Below, piece after piece: positions 36,093 through 45,022 of a DNA stretch of 64,000 nucleotides (positions within the stretch are counted from its first letter, which is position 1; every line of letters begins with the position of its first letter). Origin of the DNA: Cupriavidus respiraculi (GTDB lineage: Bacteria; Pseudomonadota; Gammaproteobacteria; Burkholderiales; Burkholderiaceae); NCBI RefSeq assembly GCF_914271545.1, contig NZ_CAJZAH010000001.1, positions 248,001 to 312,000 of the forward strand. Direction: 5' to 3'. Under the pieces are notes generated by a model. That model searched no databases. It worked only from the letters and a program-made list of their open reading frames with translations, and was not told where the DNA came from. Position numbers and translations under genes: made by a program.

Positions 36093-37277
36093 ATGAAAAC
36101 AATCACTGTCCTCCTTGGATTCGTTGCCGGTGCCGTGGCATGCGCCGCGCAGGCCGGCGTGGGCGATGGCCCGACCCGCGCACGTGTGGAGCAGGCCGTC
36201 GACGCGGCCGTGCGCCCGCTGATGGACGCCCAGAAGGTGCCCGGCATGGCCGTCGCGGTCACGGTCGACGGCAAGCGTTACTTCTTCAACTATGGCGTCG
36301 CTTCGAAGGAGAGCCGGCGGCAAGTCAGCGAGCACACCATCTTCGAGATCGGCTCGGTCAGCAAGACCTTCACTGCGACGCTGGGCGCCCATGCGCTGGC
36401 GCGCGGCGCGCTGTCGCTGTCGGACCCGGCCAGCAAATGGCTGCCGGCCCTGGCGGGCAGCGCGTTCGACGGGATCTCCCTGCTGGAGCTGGGCACCTAT
36501 ACCGCCGGCGGACTGCCGCTGCAGTTTCCGGAGTCGGTGCGCGACGATGCGGACATGGTCGAGTGGTTCCGTGCCTGGCGTCCGTCGTATCCGCCCGGTA
36601 CGCAGCGGCGCTATTCCAATCCGAGCATCGGCCTGTTCGGCTACCTCGCCGCGAAAAGCCTGGGGCGGCCGTTCGACGAACTGATGGAGAAGACGCTGTT
36701 CCCGGCGTTCGGCCTCACGCGCTCGTATATCCGGGTGCCCCCCGAGCGCATGGGCGACTACGCCCAGGGCTACACCAGGGACGACAAGCCCGTGCGCGTG
36801 AATCCCGGCATCCGCGACGCCGAGGCCTATGGCGTCAAGACGACGGCCGCCGACATGGTGCGCTATATCGAAGCCCACATGCAGCCCGCCGCGCTCGAAC
36901 CAAAGATGCGGCAGGCCACGGTGACGACGCGCACGGGCTACTTCCGGGTGGGCGGCATGACGCAGGGTCTGGGATGGGAGATGTACCCCTATCCGGTGAG
37001 CCTGGAAACACTGTTGGCGGGCAACGCCAACCAGATGGCGCTGGAGCCCAACGCGGCCACCCGCTTGACGCCGCCACAGCCGCCGGAGCCGGCAATGCTG
37101 TTCAACAAGACCGGATCCACCAATGGCTTCGGTGCCTACGTGCTGTTCGTCCCTGCCCGACAGATCGGCATCGTGATGCTGGCCAACAGGAATTACCCGA
37201 ACGCCGAGCGGGTCAAGGCGGCATTGCGCATCCTCGACGCGCTCGACGGCCAACAAGCTGCGGGCGGCAGCCGCTAG
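36093..37277 (+). CDS. ampC: Class C (AmpC-type) serine beta-lactamase
   Basis: This 394-residue periplasmic protein has a Sec signal (residues about 1-21, VLLGFVAGAVACAAQA) and all three class C catalytic motifs: Ser88-Val-Ser-Lys91 in GSVSK, Tyr174-Ser-Asn176 in RRYSN and Lys339-Thr-Gly341 in FNKTGSTNGFG. The length and the intervening PAFGLTRSYIRVP and YGVKTTAADM blocks fit intrinsic AmpC enzymes, which hydrolyse cephalosporins. No ampR lies next to it; the divergent gene is a GGDEF cyclase, so inducible control by AmpR is not evident here. Its stop codon overlaps by four bases the convergent amidase. Substrate range cannot be told. Confidence 0.93.
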   Translation: MKTITVLLGFVAGAVACAAQAGVGDGPTRARVEQAVDAAVRPLMDAQKVPGMAVAVTVDGKRYFFNYGVASKESRRQVSEHTIFEIGSVSKTFTATLGAHALARGALSLSDPASKWLPALAGSAFDGISLLELGTYTAGGLPLQFPESVRDDADMVEWFRAWRPSYPPGTQRRYSNPSIGLFGYLAAKSLGRPFDELMEKTLFPAFGLTRSYIRVPPERMGDYAQGYTRDDKPVRVNPGIRDAEAYGVKTTAADMVRYIEAHMQPAALEPKMRQATVTTRTGYFRVGGMTQGLGWEMYPYPVSLETLLAGNANQMALEPNAATRLTPPQPPEPAMLFNKTGSTNGFGAYVLFVPARQIGIVMLANRNYPNAERVKAALRILDALDGQQAAGGSR

Positions 37278-38797
37278 GCGGCTTCCCAGCCGGCGGGCGC
37301 GCCGAGGCGCGGGGTCGATGGCGGCGGCCGGCGGTGCGCCGTGGCCGCCTCGAACGCGCGGGCCATGTCCAGCAGGACCGCGTCGTGCCCGCTGCGCCCC
37401 AGCAGCGACAGGCCGGCGGGTACGCCGTCATCGGTCCACCCCATGGGCACGCTGAGTTCCGGAAAACCGGCCGCGCTGGCGATATGCATGGCAGCCAGCG
37501 GGTTGTCCGCCCGGCAGCGGTAGCTCGGGTCCGGCAGATCGAAGCGTGGCGAGGCCGGGCAGGCCAGGGTCGGATAGACCAGCGCATCGCAGCGCGACGC
37601 TTCCATCGACGCGGCGAGCTGCGTGCCCAACGCCCGTGCCGCCGCCACGCAGGCACGCGAAGGGGCGTGCCGCGTGTCCAGCGCATGGCGCAATGCAGCG
37701 ACCGTCAGCGGATTCGGCGGGTAGCCGGCGCCAGCCTGGCGTTCCGCCTCGATCCGGCGCAGCAGGCCCGCGGTGTCGCGTGGGCAGGGCGGCGCCATGC
37801 GCGCCAGATGGCGATCCATGGCGGCTACCCATTCGCTGCGCACGATCTCGGCCAGCAAGTCCTCGTACAGGCGCCGGGCATCGATGGGCAGGGCGACCGC
37901 AACCGTCTGCGCACCGGCGCGCGCCACGTCGGCGCACGCACGGGCGAACAGCTCGTCGATGTCGTCGTTGCCGCCACAGAAGTCCGTCACGATGCCCAGG
38001 CGGCGGCCCGCGAGGCCGGTGCCCCGTGCGCCGAAGCCGGCGTCGGGCGCCAGCGCCGCGAGGACGAGCGCGACGTCGTCGACGGTGCGCCCCAGCGGCC
38101 CCACCGTGTCGAACGAGGGTGCCAGCGGCAGCACGCCAGCGGCGTCGAGCAGGCCATGGGTCGGGCGCATGCCGACGAGGGCATGCACGCAGGCCGGCCC
38201 GCGCACCGAGCCGAAGGAATCGGTTCCCAGCCCGAACACCGCGAGGCCGGCCGCGACCGCCGCCCCCGTGCCACTGCTGGACCCGCTGGCATTGCGCGCG
38301 AGCCGGTAGGGATTGAGCGTCAGCCCATGGGCGGAGCTGTAGCCGAAGCGGCCGTTGGAGGCGGCCAGTTCCGACATATTGGTCTTGCCCAGCACGATGG
38401 CCCCCGCTGCGCGCAGGCGGGCCACGGCGGGGGCATCCGCCGCGGGAACGGCGTCGTGCAACGCCCGGCACCCCGCGGTGGTGGGCAACCCGGCACAGTC
38501 GATGTTGTCCTTGATCACCATCGGCATGCCATGCAGCGGCCCGCGCGGCCCGCGCAGCGCCCGCTCGCGATCGAGCCGGGCCGCCTCGTCCAGCGCGGCG
38601 GGGTGCAGGTACGACACGGCATTGATCGAGGGGCCGGCGCGGTCGAAAGCCTCGATGCTGGCCAGATGCCATTCCACGAGCCGGACGGCGGTCAGCCTGC
38701 CACGGTCCATCTCATGGGACAGCGCCGCGATCGGCAGTTCGAAGGGGTCGCACGGTGACGGCGCGGGGGCCGTCGGCTCGGGTTGGGCGGGGTGCAT
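37274..38797 (-). CDS. Amidase-signature family hydrolase
   Basis: This 507-residue protein is an amidase-signature enzyme that would hydrolyse an amide to acid and ammonia. The Ser-cisSer-Lys triad is present: Lys96 in MVIKDNID, the serine-rich loop [15 protein letters not shown] (about 170-184), and the nucleophile Ser197 in [12 protein letters not shown], where Phe replaces the usual second Gly of GTDx[25 protein letters not shown] and [19 protein letters not shown] are also typical. The start at 38797 has GAAGGAA upstream at suitable spacing. It is divergent from a LysR gene 71 bases away, which probably controls it. Confidence 0.9.
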   Translation of the reverse strand: MHPAQPEPTAPAPSPCDPFELPIAALSHEMDRGRLTAVRLVEWHLASIEAFDRAGPSINAVSYLHPAALDEAARLDRERALRGPRGPLHGMPMVIKDNIDCAGLPTTAGCRALHDAVPAADAPAVARLRAAGAIVLGKTNMSELAASNGRFGYSSAHGLTLNPYRLARNASGSSSGTGAAVAAGLAVFGLGTDSFGSVRGPACVHALVGMRPTHGLLDAAGVLPLAPSFDTVGPLGRTVDDVALVLAALAPDAGFGARGTGLAGRRLGIVTDFCGGNDDIDELFARACADVARAGAQTVAVALPIDARRLYEDLLAEIVRSEWVAAMDRHLARMAPPCPRDTAGLLRRIEAERQAGAGYPPNPLTVAALRHALDTRHAPSRACVAAARALGTQLAASMEASRCDALVYPTLACPASPRFDLPDPSYRCRADNPLAAMHIASAAGFPELSVPMGWTDDGVPAGLSLLGRSGHDAVLLDMARAFEAATAHRRPPPSTPRLGAPAGWEAA

Positions 38798-38868
38798 GGG
38801 GATGGTTTCCTTCACGGAATACATGGTGGACAATCGCATGATCCCCCCGCGCCTCGCGAGACCCACCG

Positions 38869-39777
38869 ATGAAGAGCACCACCAGCCGCAACCTTCCCGC
38901 CGTGGCCAATCTGCTCGCGTTCGAAACCACCGCCCGACTGGGCAGCGTTACCGAAGCGGCCGAGGAGCTGTGCCTGACGCAGAGCGCCGTAAGCAAGCAA
39001 GTGAGCGAGCTGGAGTCCTTCCTCGGCATCCGCCTGCTGGACCGCCGCAAGGGCGCGGTCACCGCGACGGCGACAGGCGAGGCCTACCTGAAGCAGGTCC
39101 GCACGGTGCTCAACCTGCTGGAGGAAGCGACGCTGGAGGTGCTGTCCGGCCGCGGCGCCGGAGGACGGCTCGACCTGTCGGTGCCGGTGTCGCTGGGCAA
39201 TATCTGGCTGCTGCCGCGCCTGTTGCAGTTCGCCAAGCAGCATCCGCAGATCCAGCTGAACATCACCACCAAGGTCGGGCCGGTGGACCTGGTTCACAGC
39301 GGCCTGGACGCCGCGATCATGTACTGCGCCGGCCCGCCGCCGGGACATTTCGGCGTCCAGGTCATGCCGCTGGAACTGTTCCCGGTATGCGCGCCGGACA
39401 GGCTGCCGCGCGGCGGCTCCCTGGCGCAGGCGCTGCGCAGCCTGCCGCTGCTGCACCAGAACGCCGCCCCGGATGCGTGGCCGGCCTACCTCGCCCAGAT
39501 CGGCGCAAAGGTGGCGCGGCCCGCGGACGGGCCGCGCTACGGGCTGCTGACGATGGGCCTGCAGGCCGCGGTAGGAGGCATGGGGCTGGCCCTGCTGCCG
39601 GACTACGTGACCGGCGACGATATCGCGGCGGGCCGGCTGCTGCGGGTCAGCCGGCGCGGATATCTCTCGCCGAAGGCTTATTACTTCGTCTGCCTGGAGG
39701 AAAAGCGTACCCATCCCACGCTGGTGACCTTCGTGGAATGGCTGCTGGACGCCGCGCATGCCGCCGCCGCGCCCTGA
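38869..39777 (+). CDS. LysR-family transcriptional regulator (GcvA-like)
   Basis: This 302-residue LysR regulator resembles GcvA-type members. The HTH is in residues about 10-70 ([54 protein letters not shown]), and the effector domain contains [21 protein letters not shown] and [16 protein letters not shown]. The latter, with [12 protein letters not shown], suggests a small-amide or amino-acid-like ligand but this is speculative. It is divergent from the amidase gene and converges, 11 bases apart, with the D-aminoacylase gene. The amidase is its most likely target. Confidence 0.92.
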   Translation: MKSTTSRNLPAVANLLAFETTARLGSVTEAAEELCLTQSAVSKQVSELESFLGIRLLDRRKGAVTATATGEAYLKQVRTVLNLLEEATLEVLSGRGAGGRLDLSVPVSLGNIWLLPRLLQFAKQHPQIQLNITTKVGPVDLVHSGLDAAIMYCAGPPPGHFGVQVMPLELFPVCAPDRLPRGGSLAQALRSLPLLHQNAAPDAWPAYLAQIGAKVARPADGPRYGLLTMGLQAAVGGMGLALLPDYVTGDDIAAGRLLRVSRRGYLSPKAYYFVCLEEKRTHPTLVTFVEWLLDAAHAAAAP

Positions 39778-39788
39778 CCGGGCCCGCC

Positions 39789-41246
39789 TCATGCGCATGG
39801 CTGCGGCTTGACCAGTGTCGAGGTGACGAACCGCCCCGGCCGGCGTCCGGTGGGCGAGCCGTCGCGCAGCGTGGACTGGCCGGACACGAACACGTCGCGC
39901 ACTCCTTCCGATGGCAGTGTGGGAGCGTCGAAGGTGGCGCGGTCGCGGATGGTCGCCGCGTTGAATACGGTAATGTCCGCGACGTTGCCCACGGCAAGGA
40001 GCCCGCGCCGCTCGAGACCGAACCGGCGCGCGGGCAGGCCGGTCATCTTGTGGATGGCCTGTTCCAGCGGGAAGAGGCCCAGTTCCCGCGAGTAGCGGCC
40101 CAGCACGCGGGGAAAGGTTCCCCACAGGCGGGGATGCGGCGTGGTGTCGGAGGGAATGCCGTCGGAGCCGATCATGGTATCGGGATAGCGCAGGATGTCC
40201 CGCACATCGCCCTCGTCCATGATGAAGTACACCGCGCCACCGGGCAGCAGGGCCTGCGCCACCTCGCGCCGAGACTGTCCCCGTTCGGCCGCGAGGTCCT
40301 CCAGGTAGCGGCCCGCGGCTTCCGGATGCGTGGCCGACCACGTGATGAGGATGCGGTCGCACTGGTCCACGCGCTCCGGACGGAGCATGGTCGAGGAGGC
40401 CGCATAGGGATAGCAGTCCAGGCACAGCGGCATGGTGGCCGACAGCGACCGCACCTGTGCCAGCGTCTCGCGGCTGCGCCCGTGGTTGCGCTTGCCCACC
40501 AGCTTGTGGTGCGAGATGACGGTCGGCACGTCCAGCGCCTTGCCCAGCCGTGCCGTCTCCGCAATGGCTTCGGCCACGTTGTCGCTCTCGTCGCGCATAT
40601 GCGAGACCAGCACCCCGCCCAGCCGCCGCATCGGCTCGCACATGCGCAATATCTCGTCTTCCGGCGCGGCCGCGGAGGGCGGATAGAAGGTGCCCGTCGA
40701 CACGCCGATGGCGCCCTCGCGCAACGCCAGCTCGATGTCCTGGCGCATCTTCTCGATCTCGCTGTCGCGCGCTGGCCGGCCGAGTTGAGGCACATGGCGG
40801 GCGCGCAGCGTCGATTGGCCGACCAGGACGGAGACGTTGACCGTGGCGGGGCTTGCCTCGAATGTCGCGCGGTAGGCGCGCACCGAAGGGAAGCGGAAGC
40901 CGCCGCGCATGATGTCCAGCGGGGCGGGCGGCGTCGTGTCGGTGACCAGCGGGAACAGGCTGATGCCGCAGTTGCCCGCGATGATCGAGGTCACGCCCTG
41001 CGTGACCTTGGGCAGCATATCGGGGGAATCGAACACCATCCAGTCGTCGTGCGTATGGGTGTCGATAAAGCCCGGCGCCACCACCATGCCGGCCGCATCG
41101 ACCGTCTCGTCGGCGCTTGCGTCGGCCAGCTCCCCCATGGCGGCGATCACGCCGCCGCGTACCGCGAGGTCCGCCTTGCGGCGCGGCGCGCCGCTGCCGT
41201 CGATGAGCTCGCCATTGCGGATGATCAGATCGTAGTGAATCGTCAT
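39789..41246 (-). CDS. N-acyl-D-amino-acid deacylase / D-aminoacylase family amidohydrolase
   Basis: This 485-residue amidohydrolase matches the D-aminoacylase family, zinc enzymes that remove the acyl group from N-acyl-D-amino acids. The metal motif HTH is in [13 protein letters not shown] (near residue 63), with [41 protein letters not shown] and [23 protein letters not shown] as family blocks. The dual-domain beta-sandwich ends with VVNGQ-like VFVSGQSTL. It follows a Bug receptor after nine bases, so uptake and cleavage of one N-acyl compound is likely. Hydantoin- or imide-type substrates remain possible, as in other amidohydrolases. Confidence 0.9.
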   Translation of the reverse strand: MTIHYDLIIRNGELIDGSGAPRRKADLAVRGGVIAAMGELADASADETVDAAGMVVAPGFIDTHTHDDWMVFDSPDMLPKVTQGVTSIIAGNCGISLFPLVTDTTPPAPLDIMRGGFRFPSVRAYRATFEASPATVNVSVLVGQSTLRARHVPQLGRPARDSEIEKMRQDIELALREGAIGVSTGTFYPPSAAAPEDEILRMCEPMRRLGGVLVSHMRDESDNVAEAIAETARLGKALDVPTVISHHKLVGKRNHGRSRETLAQVRSLSATMPLCLDCYPYAASSTMLRPERVDQCDRILITWSATHPEAAGRYLEDLAAERGQSRREVAQALLPGGAVYFIMDEGDVRDILRYPDTMIGSDGIPSDTTPHPRLWGTFPRVLGRYSRELGLFPLEQAIHKMTGLPARRFGLERRGLLAVGNVADITVFNAATIRDRATFDAPTLPSEGVRDVFVSGQSTLRDGSPTGRRPGRFVTSTLVKPQPCA

Positions 41247-41255
41247 GTCCGCCCC

Positions 41256-42224
41256 TCAGTCGACCTTGGCGCCGCTCTTGCGCACCAGTTCGCCGAACTT
41301 CGCGGTCTCGGACGTCACCAGCGCGCGAAACTGCTGCGGCGTCCCCCCCAGCGGTTCGAACGATAGCCGGTCCAGCTGCGCGCGGAAGCCAGGGTCGCGG
41401 ATCACCGCATTGACCTCGCGGTTGATGCGCTCTACCGCCTCCGCCGGCATGCCGGGCGCGCCGACCAGCCCGGCCCACGCCGTCAGCTCGTAGCCCTTGA
41501 GGCCGGCTTCGTCCATCGTCGGGACATCGGGGAAATGGGGCGACCGCTTCGTCGACGTCACGGCCAGCGCGCGGACCCTGTTGCCGGTGACATAGGGACC
41601 GATGGAAGGCACGTTGTCGAACATGAGTTGCACGTTGTTGCCGACCAGATCCTGCAGGGCGGGCGTGCTGCCCTTGTACGGCACGTGGGCGATGTCCAGG
41701 TTCGCCAGCGTCTTGAACAGTTCGCCGCCCAGATGGCTGGTCGTGCCGTTCCCCGCCGAGCCCATCGACAGCTTTCCCGGATGGGCCTGGGCGTAGGCCA
41801 CCAGTTCGCGCACCGTCCTGACGGGCAGCGCATTGTTGACGGCGAGGATATTGAAGGTGGTCACCAGCCCCACGATGGGGACGAGCTTGTCCGGATCGTA
41901 CGGCAGTCGGCTGTACAGGTAGCGGTTGGTGGCCAGCGTGGCGTTGTTGCCGTAGGCGATCGTGTAGCCGTCCGCGGGGGCCTGCAGCAGGGCCTGCATG
42001 CCGATATTGCCGCCCGCGCCCGGGCGATTCTCCACCACCACGGCTTGGCCCAGGCGTTTGGACAGCGCGTCGCCGAACAGCCGGGCGACGATGTCGGGCG
42101 CGCCTCCGGCCGCGGTCGGAACGATCAGCTTGACCGGCTTCTCCGGCCATGCGGCGTGGGCGGCCGTTGCGGTCAGCGCGATGCCGAGGGCGGTGGCCAG
42201 GATGCGTGCGATTGCGTGTGTCAC
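41256..42224 (-). CDS. Bug/TctC-family periplasmic substrate-binding protein (GTG start)
   Basis: This 322-residue Bug receptor begins, in my reading, at a GTG at 42224: GGGGAG lies seven bases before it and the product starts with a proper Sec signal ([19 protein letters not shown]). A longer frame upstream lacks a signal peptide. Family marks are [58 protein letters not shown] and [14 protein letters not shown]. It should bind an acid in the periplasm. The D-aminoacylase gene follows nine bases later, so the ligand may be an N-acyl-amino acid. A concentric palindrome at 42301-42335 lies 77 bases upstream. Confidence 0.9.
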   Translation of the reverse strand: MTHAIARILATALGIALTATAAHAAWPEKPVKLIVPTAAGGAPDIVARLFGDALSKRLGQAVVVENRPGAGGNIGMQALLQAPADGYTIAYGNNATLATNRYLYSRLPYDPDKLVPIVGLVTTFNILAVNNALPVRTVRELVAYAQAHPGKLSMGSAGNGTTSHLGGELFKTLANLDIAHVPYKGSTPALQDLVGNNVQLMFDNVPSIGPYVTGNRVRALAVTSTKRSPHFPDVPTMDEAGLKGYELTAWAGLVGAPGMPAEAVERINREVNAVIRDPGFRAQLDRLSFEPLGGTPQQFRALVTSETAKFGELVRKSGAKVD

Positions 42225-42300
42225 GTTGCTTCTCCCCGATACCGGTGTGGATGGATGAAACCAGTATGGAGGAACGCCCGGAGCGGATCGTGACAAATTC

Positions 42301-42335
42301 TCCTCCGTGCATTCCGTGGCGGAATACCTGGAGGA
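42301..42335. promoter_or_regulatory. Concentric 35-base palindrome upstream of the Bug-deacylase operon
   Basis: TCCTCC (42301-42306) pairs with GGAGGA (42330-42335), and inside it ATTCCG (42311-42316) pairs with CGGAAT (42320-42325), with equal four-base gaps and a three-base centre. All 12 pairs are perfect. Placed between the Bug-deacylase operon and the Rrf2 gene, it is a strong operator or leader-hairpin candidate; the cognate regulator is not known. Confidence 0.6.
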
Positions 42336-42377
42336 CATGGAGCATCGCCCTTTCCGCAGCCTTGCGCTTTCCGTCAG

Positions 42378-42402
42378 TCATGTACTATTCTGAGTTACAT
42401 GA
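42378..42402. promoter_or_regulatory. Palindrome overlapping the Rrf2 start codon
   Basis: TCATGTA (42378-42384) and TACATGA (42396-42402) are perfect 7-base arms with an 11-base spacer. The second arm contains the Rrf2 start ATG at 42399. This suggests tight autorepression of the Rrf2-flavoprotein operon. Confidence 0.65.
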
Positions 42403-42851
42403 TTGACAAGAAGCTCTCCTCCGTTCTCCATCTGCTTCTGCATATGGCAGAAAGTGACCGTCCTCTGACCTCCGAGGAACTGGCCGGCTATCTCGATACC
42501 AATGCGGTGGTCGTGCGCCGCACGCTGGCAGGCCTGCGCGCGCTCGGCTACGTCAGTGCCGACAAGGGACATGGCGGGGGATGGACGCTGGCGCGCGGGT
42601 TGCACTCGCTCACGCTGCGCGACATCTACGAAGCGGTCGGCTCGCCCGCGCTGTTCGCCATCGGCCATCGCAGCGCGCAGCCGGCCTGCTTGGTCGAGCA
42701 GGCCGTCAACGCGTCGCTGGACGATACGCTGGCCGCCGCGCAGGCGCTGATCGACCAACGGCTGGCGAGCATCACGCTGGCCGACCTTGCCGCCGACTTC
42801 GAGCGTCGGCTTGCCGCCCACCCACGCAGGAAACATCGACATGCGCACTGA
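42399..42851 (+). CDS. Rrf2-family transcriptional regulator
   Basis: This 150-residue protein is an Rrf2-type winged-helix repressor. The HTH covers about residues 5-60 (VLHLLLHMAE, TSEELAGYLDTNAVVVRRTLAGLRALGYV) and is followed by GHGGGWTLARGLHSLTLRDIYEAVG, the family signature. It lacks the three-cysteine cluster of IscR/NsrR and has a single Cys97, as in the YwnA-like group that may sense thiol-reactive compounds. A perfect palindrome overlaps its start codon. It shares 11 bases with the following thioredoxin-reductase-like gene, so both form one operon that responds to redox or electrophile stress. Confidence 0.92.
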   Translation: MIDKKLSSVLHLLLHMAESDRPLTSEELAGYLDTNAVVVRRTLAGLRALGYVSADKGHGGGWTLARGLHSLTLRDIYEAVGSPALFAIGHRSAQPACLVEQAVNASLDDTLAAAQALIDQRLASITLADLAADFERRLAAHPRRKHRHAH

Positions 42852-43794
42852 ATCGACCCGCCCATCGCACCACCAGCCCGACCGTTTCGACGCCGTCATT
42901 GTCGGCGGCAGCTATGCGGGCCTGTCCGCCGCGCTGCAGCTGGCGCGCGCGCGCCGGCGGATCCTCGTCATCGATGGCGGCCAGCGGCGCAACCGCTACG
43001 CCGCGGCATCGCACGGTTTTCTCGGCCAGGATGGCCGGGCTCCCGGCGCCATCGTGGCCGAGGCGCGCGAGCAGCTGCTGGCCTACCCGACGGTGCACTG
43101 GCGCGACGGCACGGCGGCCTCGGCGAGCCGCCGCGCCGACGGCTTCGCCATCGGCACCGACGACGGCGGCACGATTGCCGCGGCGCGCCTGGTGCTGGCT
43201 ACCGGAGTGGTCGACGAACTGCCGGCGGTGGAGGGGCTGGCCGAGCGCTGGGGGCACAGCGTCTTCCATTGCCCGTATTGCCACGGCTATGAACTGGAGG
43301 AAGGCCGAATCGGCGTGCTGGCGAGCAGCGAACTGTCGATGCACCACGCGCTGATGCTGCCGCATTGGGGCCGGGTCACGCTGTTCCTGAACGATGCCTT
43401 CGTTCCCGACGAGCAGCAGTACGCCGAACTCGCGGCTCGCGGCGTTGCCATCGAGACCGGCCGGGTGCGGCGCCTTGCCGGCCATGCGACCGTGGTGCTC
43501 GACGACGGCCGCCAATGCGAGATGGACGGGCTGTTCACGGTCACGCGCACGCGGGTATCGAGCCCACTGGCCCGCCAGCTTGGCTGCGCGTTCGAGGAAG
43601 GCCCGCTGGGCGCGTATATCCGCACCGATGCGACCCAGGAGACGTCGGTGCAGGGCGTGTTCGCCTGCGGCGACGCGGCGCGCGCCACGGGCAATGTGGC
43701 GTTGGCCGTGGGCGACGGCGCGATGGCGGGGGTGGGCGCCCATCGTTCCATGCTGTTCGGCCAGGCGATCGGCGACACTGCGCCGGTGCGCTGA
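42841..43794 (+). CDS. Thioredoxin-reductase-like FAD-dependent oxidoreductase
   Basis: This 317-residue flavoprotein resembles thioredoxin reductase. The FAD loop GGSYAGLSAALQLAR starts at residue 22, the redox pair Cys144/Cys147 is in HCPYCHGYE, and the second FAD motif is in FACGDAARATGN. The NADPH domain is less well conserved than in TrxB (GVLASSELSMHHALML has no GxGxxA), so it may be a ferredoxin- or NADH-type variant, or take electrons differently. Such genes commonly pair with an Rrf2 regulator. The start at 42841 overlaps the Rrf2 stop by 11 bases; AGGAAA lies upstream. Confidence 0.87.
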   Translation: MRTESTRPSHHQPDRFDAVIVGGSYAGLSAALQLARARRRILVIDGGQRRNRYAAASHGFLGQDGRAPGAIVAEAREQLLAYPTVHWRDGTAASASRRADGFAIGTDDGGTIAAARLVLATGVVDELPAVEGLAERWGHSVFHCPYCHGYELEEGRIGVLASSELSMHHALMLPHWGRVTLFLNDAFVPDEQQYAELAARGVAIETGRVRRLAGHATVVLDDGRQCEMDGLFTVTRTRVSSPLARQLGCAFEEGPLGAYIRTDATQETSVQGVFACGDAARATGNVALAVGDGAMAGVGAHRSMLFGQAIGDTAPVR

Positions 43795-43905
43795 CAGCAT
43801 CCATTTCAACAAATCATTCAATACGGTTCCTGTCCCCTGGTTCATATACTCGGTGGCAATCCGGTGCACGCGGCACCGCCATTGCCCGCGACGGAGGGGA
43901 ACGAG

Positions 43906-44985
43906 ATGAGGCATCCGTGGAGAACCGTGTTGCCGGTGCTGCTGTCAGGGGCCGCCATGCCCGCGGTGGCGCAAGGCTCTGTCACGTTGTACGGCATCGT
44001 GGACCAGAGCATCCGCTATACCAGCAATGCGAACGCCGACAACGACGGCCTGTTCGAGCTGACCAACGGCGCGCTGACCAACAGCCGCTGGGGCCTGAAG
44101 GGCAGCGAGTCGCTGGGCGGCGGGCTGCAGGCCATCTTTCAGCTCGAAAACGGCTTCGATCCGGATACCGGCCGCGCCAACCAGGGCGGCGCGCTGTTCG
44201 GCAGGCAGGCCTATGTCGGACTGGCCGGGCCGTGGGGAACGGTGGCGCTGGGAAGGCAGAACACCGAGGGCTGGACGTTCTCCGGCGACTTCGATCCTCT
44301 CGGGGTCGGCAACTATCCCGGCAATTCATGGGCCTATTCGCTCGATCGCATCCGCAGCGACAACGTGGTGAGCTATACGGGCCATTTCGGCGACGTGAAC
44401 GTCGGCGCGAGCTACGGGTTCGGCGAGACGCCCGGCAGCCTCAAGCCGAACCAGTACTGGGGTACCCACGCGACCTGGCTGACCGGCCGCTTCGGCGTGG
44501 GCGCCGTGTATCAGGAAATGCGCGACGCGGAAGGCAATCGCCAGCAGATGTGGAGCGCGGCCGGCCGCTATACGATCGGCAACGTGCGGCTGTTTCTCGC
44601 CTATATCGGCGGCAAGGACCGCTCCGGCGCCATCGACAACGATTTCCTCAATGCGCCGTCGCGCAATATCGTCGTCACGCCCGAGCAGGCCGCGGCGAAT
44701 CCGCGCAAGGACAACATCCTGGTGACCGGGTTCGCGTGGCAGGCCGCGCCCTCGTGGCACGTCAGCGCCGCCTTCTACTACGGCGACATCGGCAACAAGA
44801 ACGGTATCGGCGGCAATGACGGCAAGCGCTACACGGGGGTCGTGCTGGCCGAGTATTCGTTGTCCAGGCGCACGCAGGTGTATGGAACGGTGGACTACAA
44901 CCGGGTGACCGGGGGCGCGGTGACGGAGCTGCCGGGCAAGAACAACCAGACCGGCGTGGCCGCCGGCATCCGGCACATCTTCTGA
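43906..44985 (+). CDS. Gram-negative porin (OmpC-like, Burkholderiales type)
   Basis: This 359-residue outer-membrane porin is the second in the window. After a signal peptide (TVLPVLLSGAAMPAVAQ) it starts with GSVTLYGIVDQSIRYTSNAN, and has NSRWGLKGSESLGGGLQAIFQLENGFDPDTGR, ALFGRQAYVGLAGPWGTVALGRQ and the terminal RHIF. It belongs to the same family as the porin at 24174 but the two differ clearly in loop length and sequence. The ATG at 43906 has GGAGGGGA upstream. It is preceded by the flavoprotein gene with a 111-base gap and ends at a strong hairpin. Solute preference is unknown. Confidence 0.93.
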   Translation: MRHPWRTVLPVLLSGAAMPAVAQGSVTLYGIVDQSIRYTSNANADNDGLFELTNGALTNSRWGLKGSESLGGGLQAIFQLENGFDPDTGRANQGGALFGRQAYVGLAGPWGTVALGRQNTEGWTFSGDFDPLGVGNYPGNSWAYSLDRIRSDNVVSYTGHFGDVNVGASYGFGETPGSLKPNQYWGTHATWLTGRFGVGAVYQEMRDAEGNRQQMWSAAGRYTIGNVRLFLAYIGGKDRSGAIDNDFLNAPSRNIVVTPEQAAANPRKDNILVTGFAWQAAPSWHVSAAFYYGDIGNKNGIGGNDGKRYTGVVLAEYSLSRRTQVYGTVDYNRVTGGAVTELPGKNNQTGVAAGIRHIF

Positions 44986-44987
44986 AC

Positions 44988-45010
44988 CCCCGGAGCGTTG
45001 TGCTCCGGGG
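44988..45010. terminator. Strong hairpin between porin and RcnB-like gene
   Basis: CCCCGGAGC (44988-44996) and GCTCCGGGG (45002-45010) form a perfect 9-base stem with the five-base loop GTTGT, two bases after the porin stop. It can serve both convergent genes. No clear T-run follows on either strand. Confidence 0.6.
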
Positions 45011-45022
45011 CCAGCGTGAAGC

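Noticed and set aside
36012-36093. AmpR or LysR site before ampC
   Set aside because: No ampR gene is adjacent and no T-N11-A palindrome of convincing quality was seen in the short divergent region.
34763-38758. A 1331-codon open frame on the + strand
   Set aside because: It runs antisense through the GGDEF and amidase genes and out of frame with ampC; the translation is Arg/Gly/His-rich low complexity. In this GC-rich DNA such long antisense frames are expected.
38812-42381. A 1189-codon open frame on the - strand
   Set aside because: It is a frame-shifted shadow of the D-aminoacylase and Bug genes, which have clear family motifs in another frame of the same strand.
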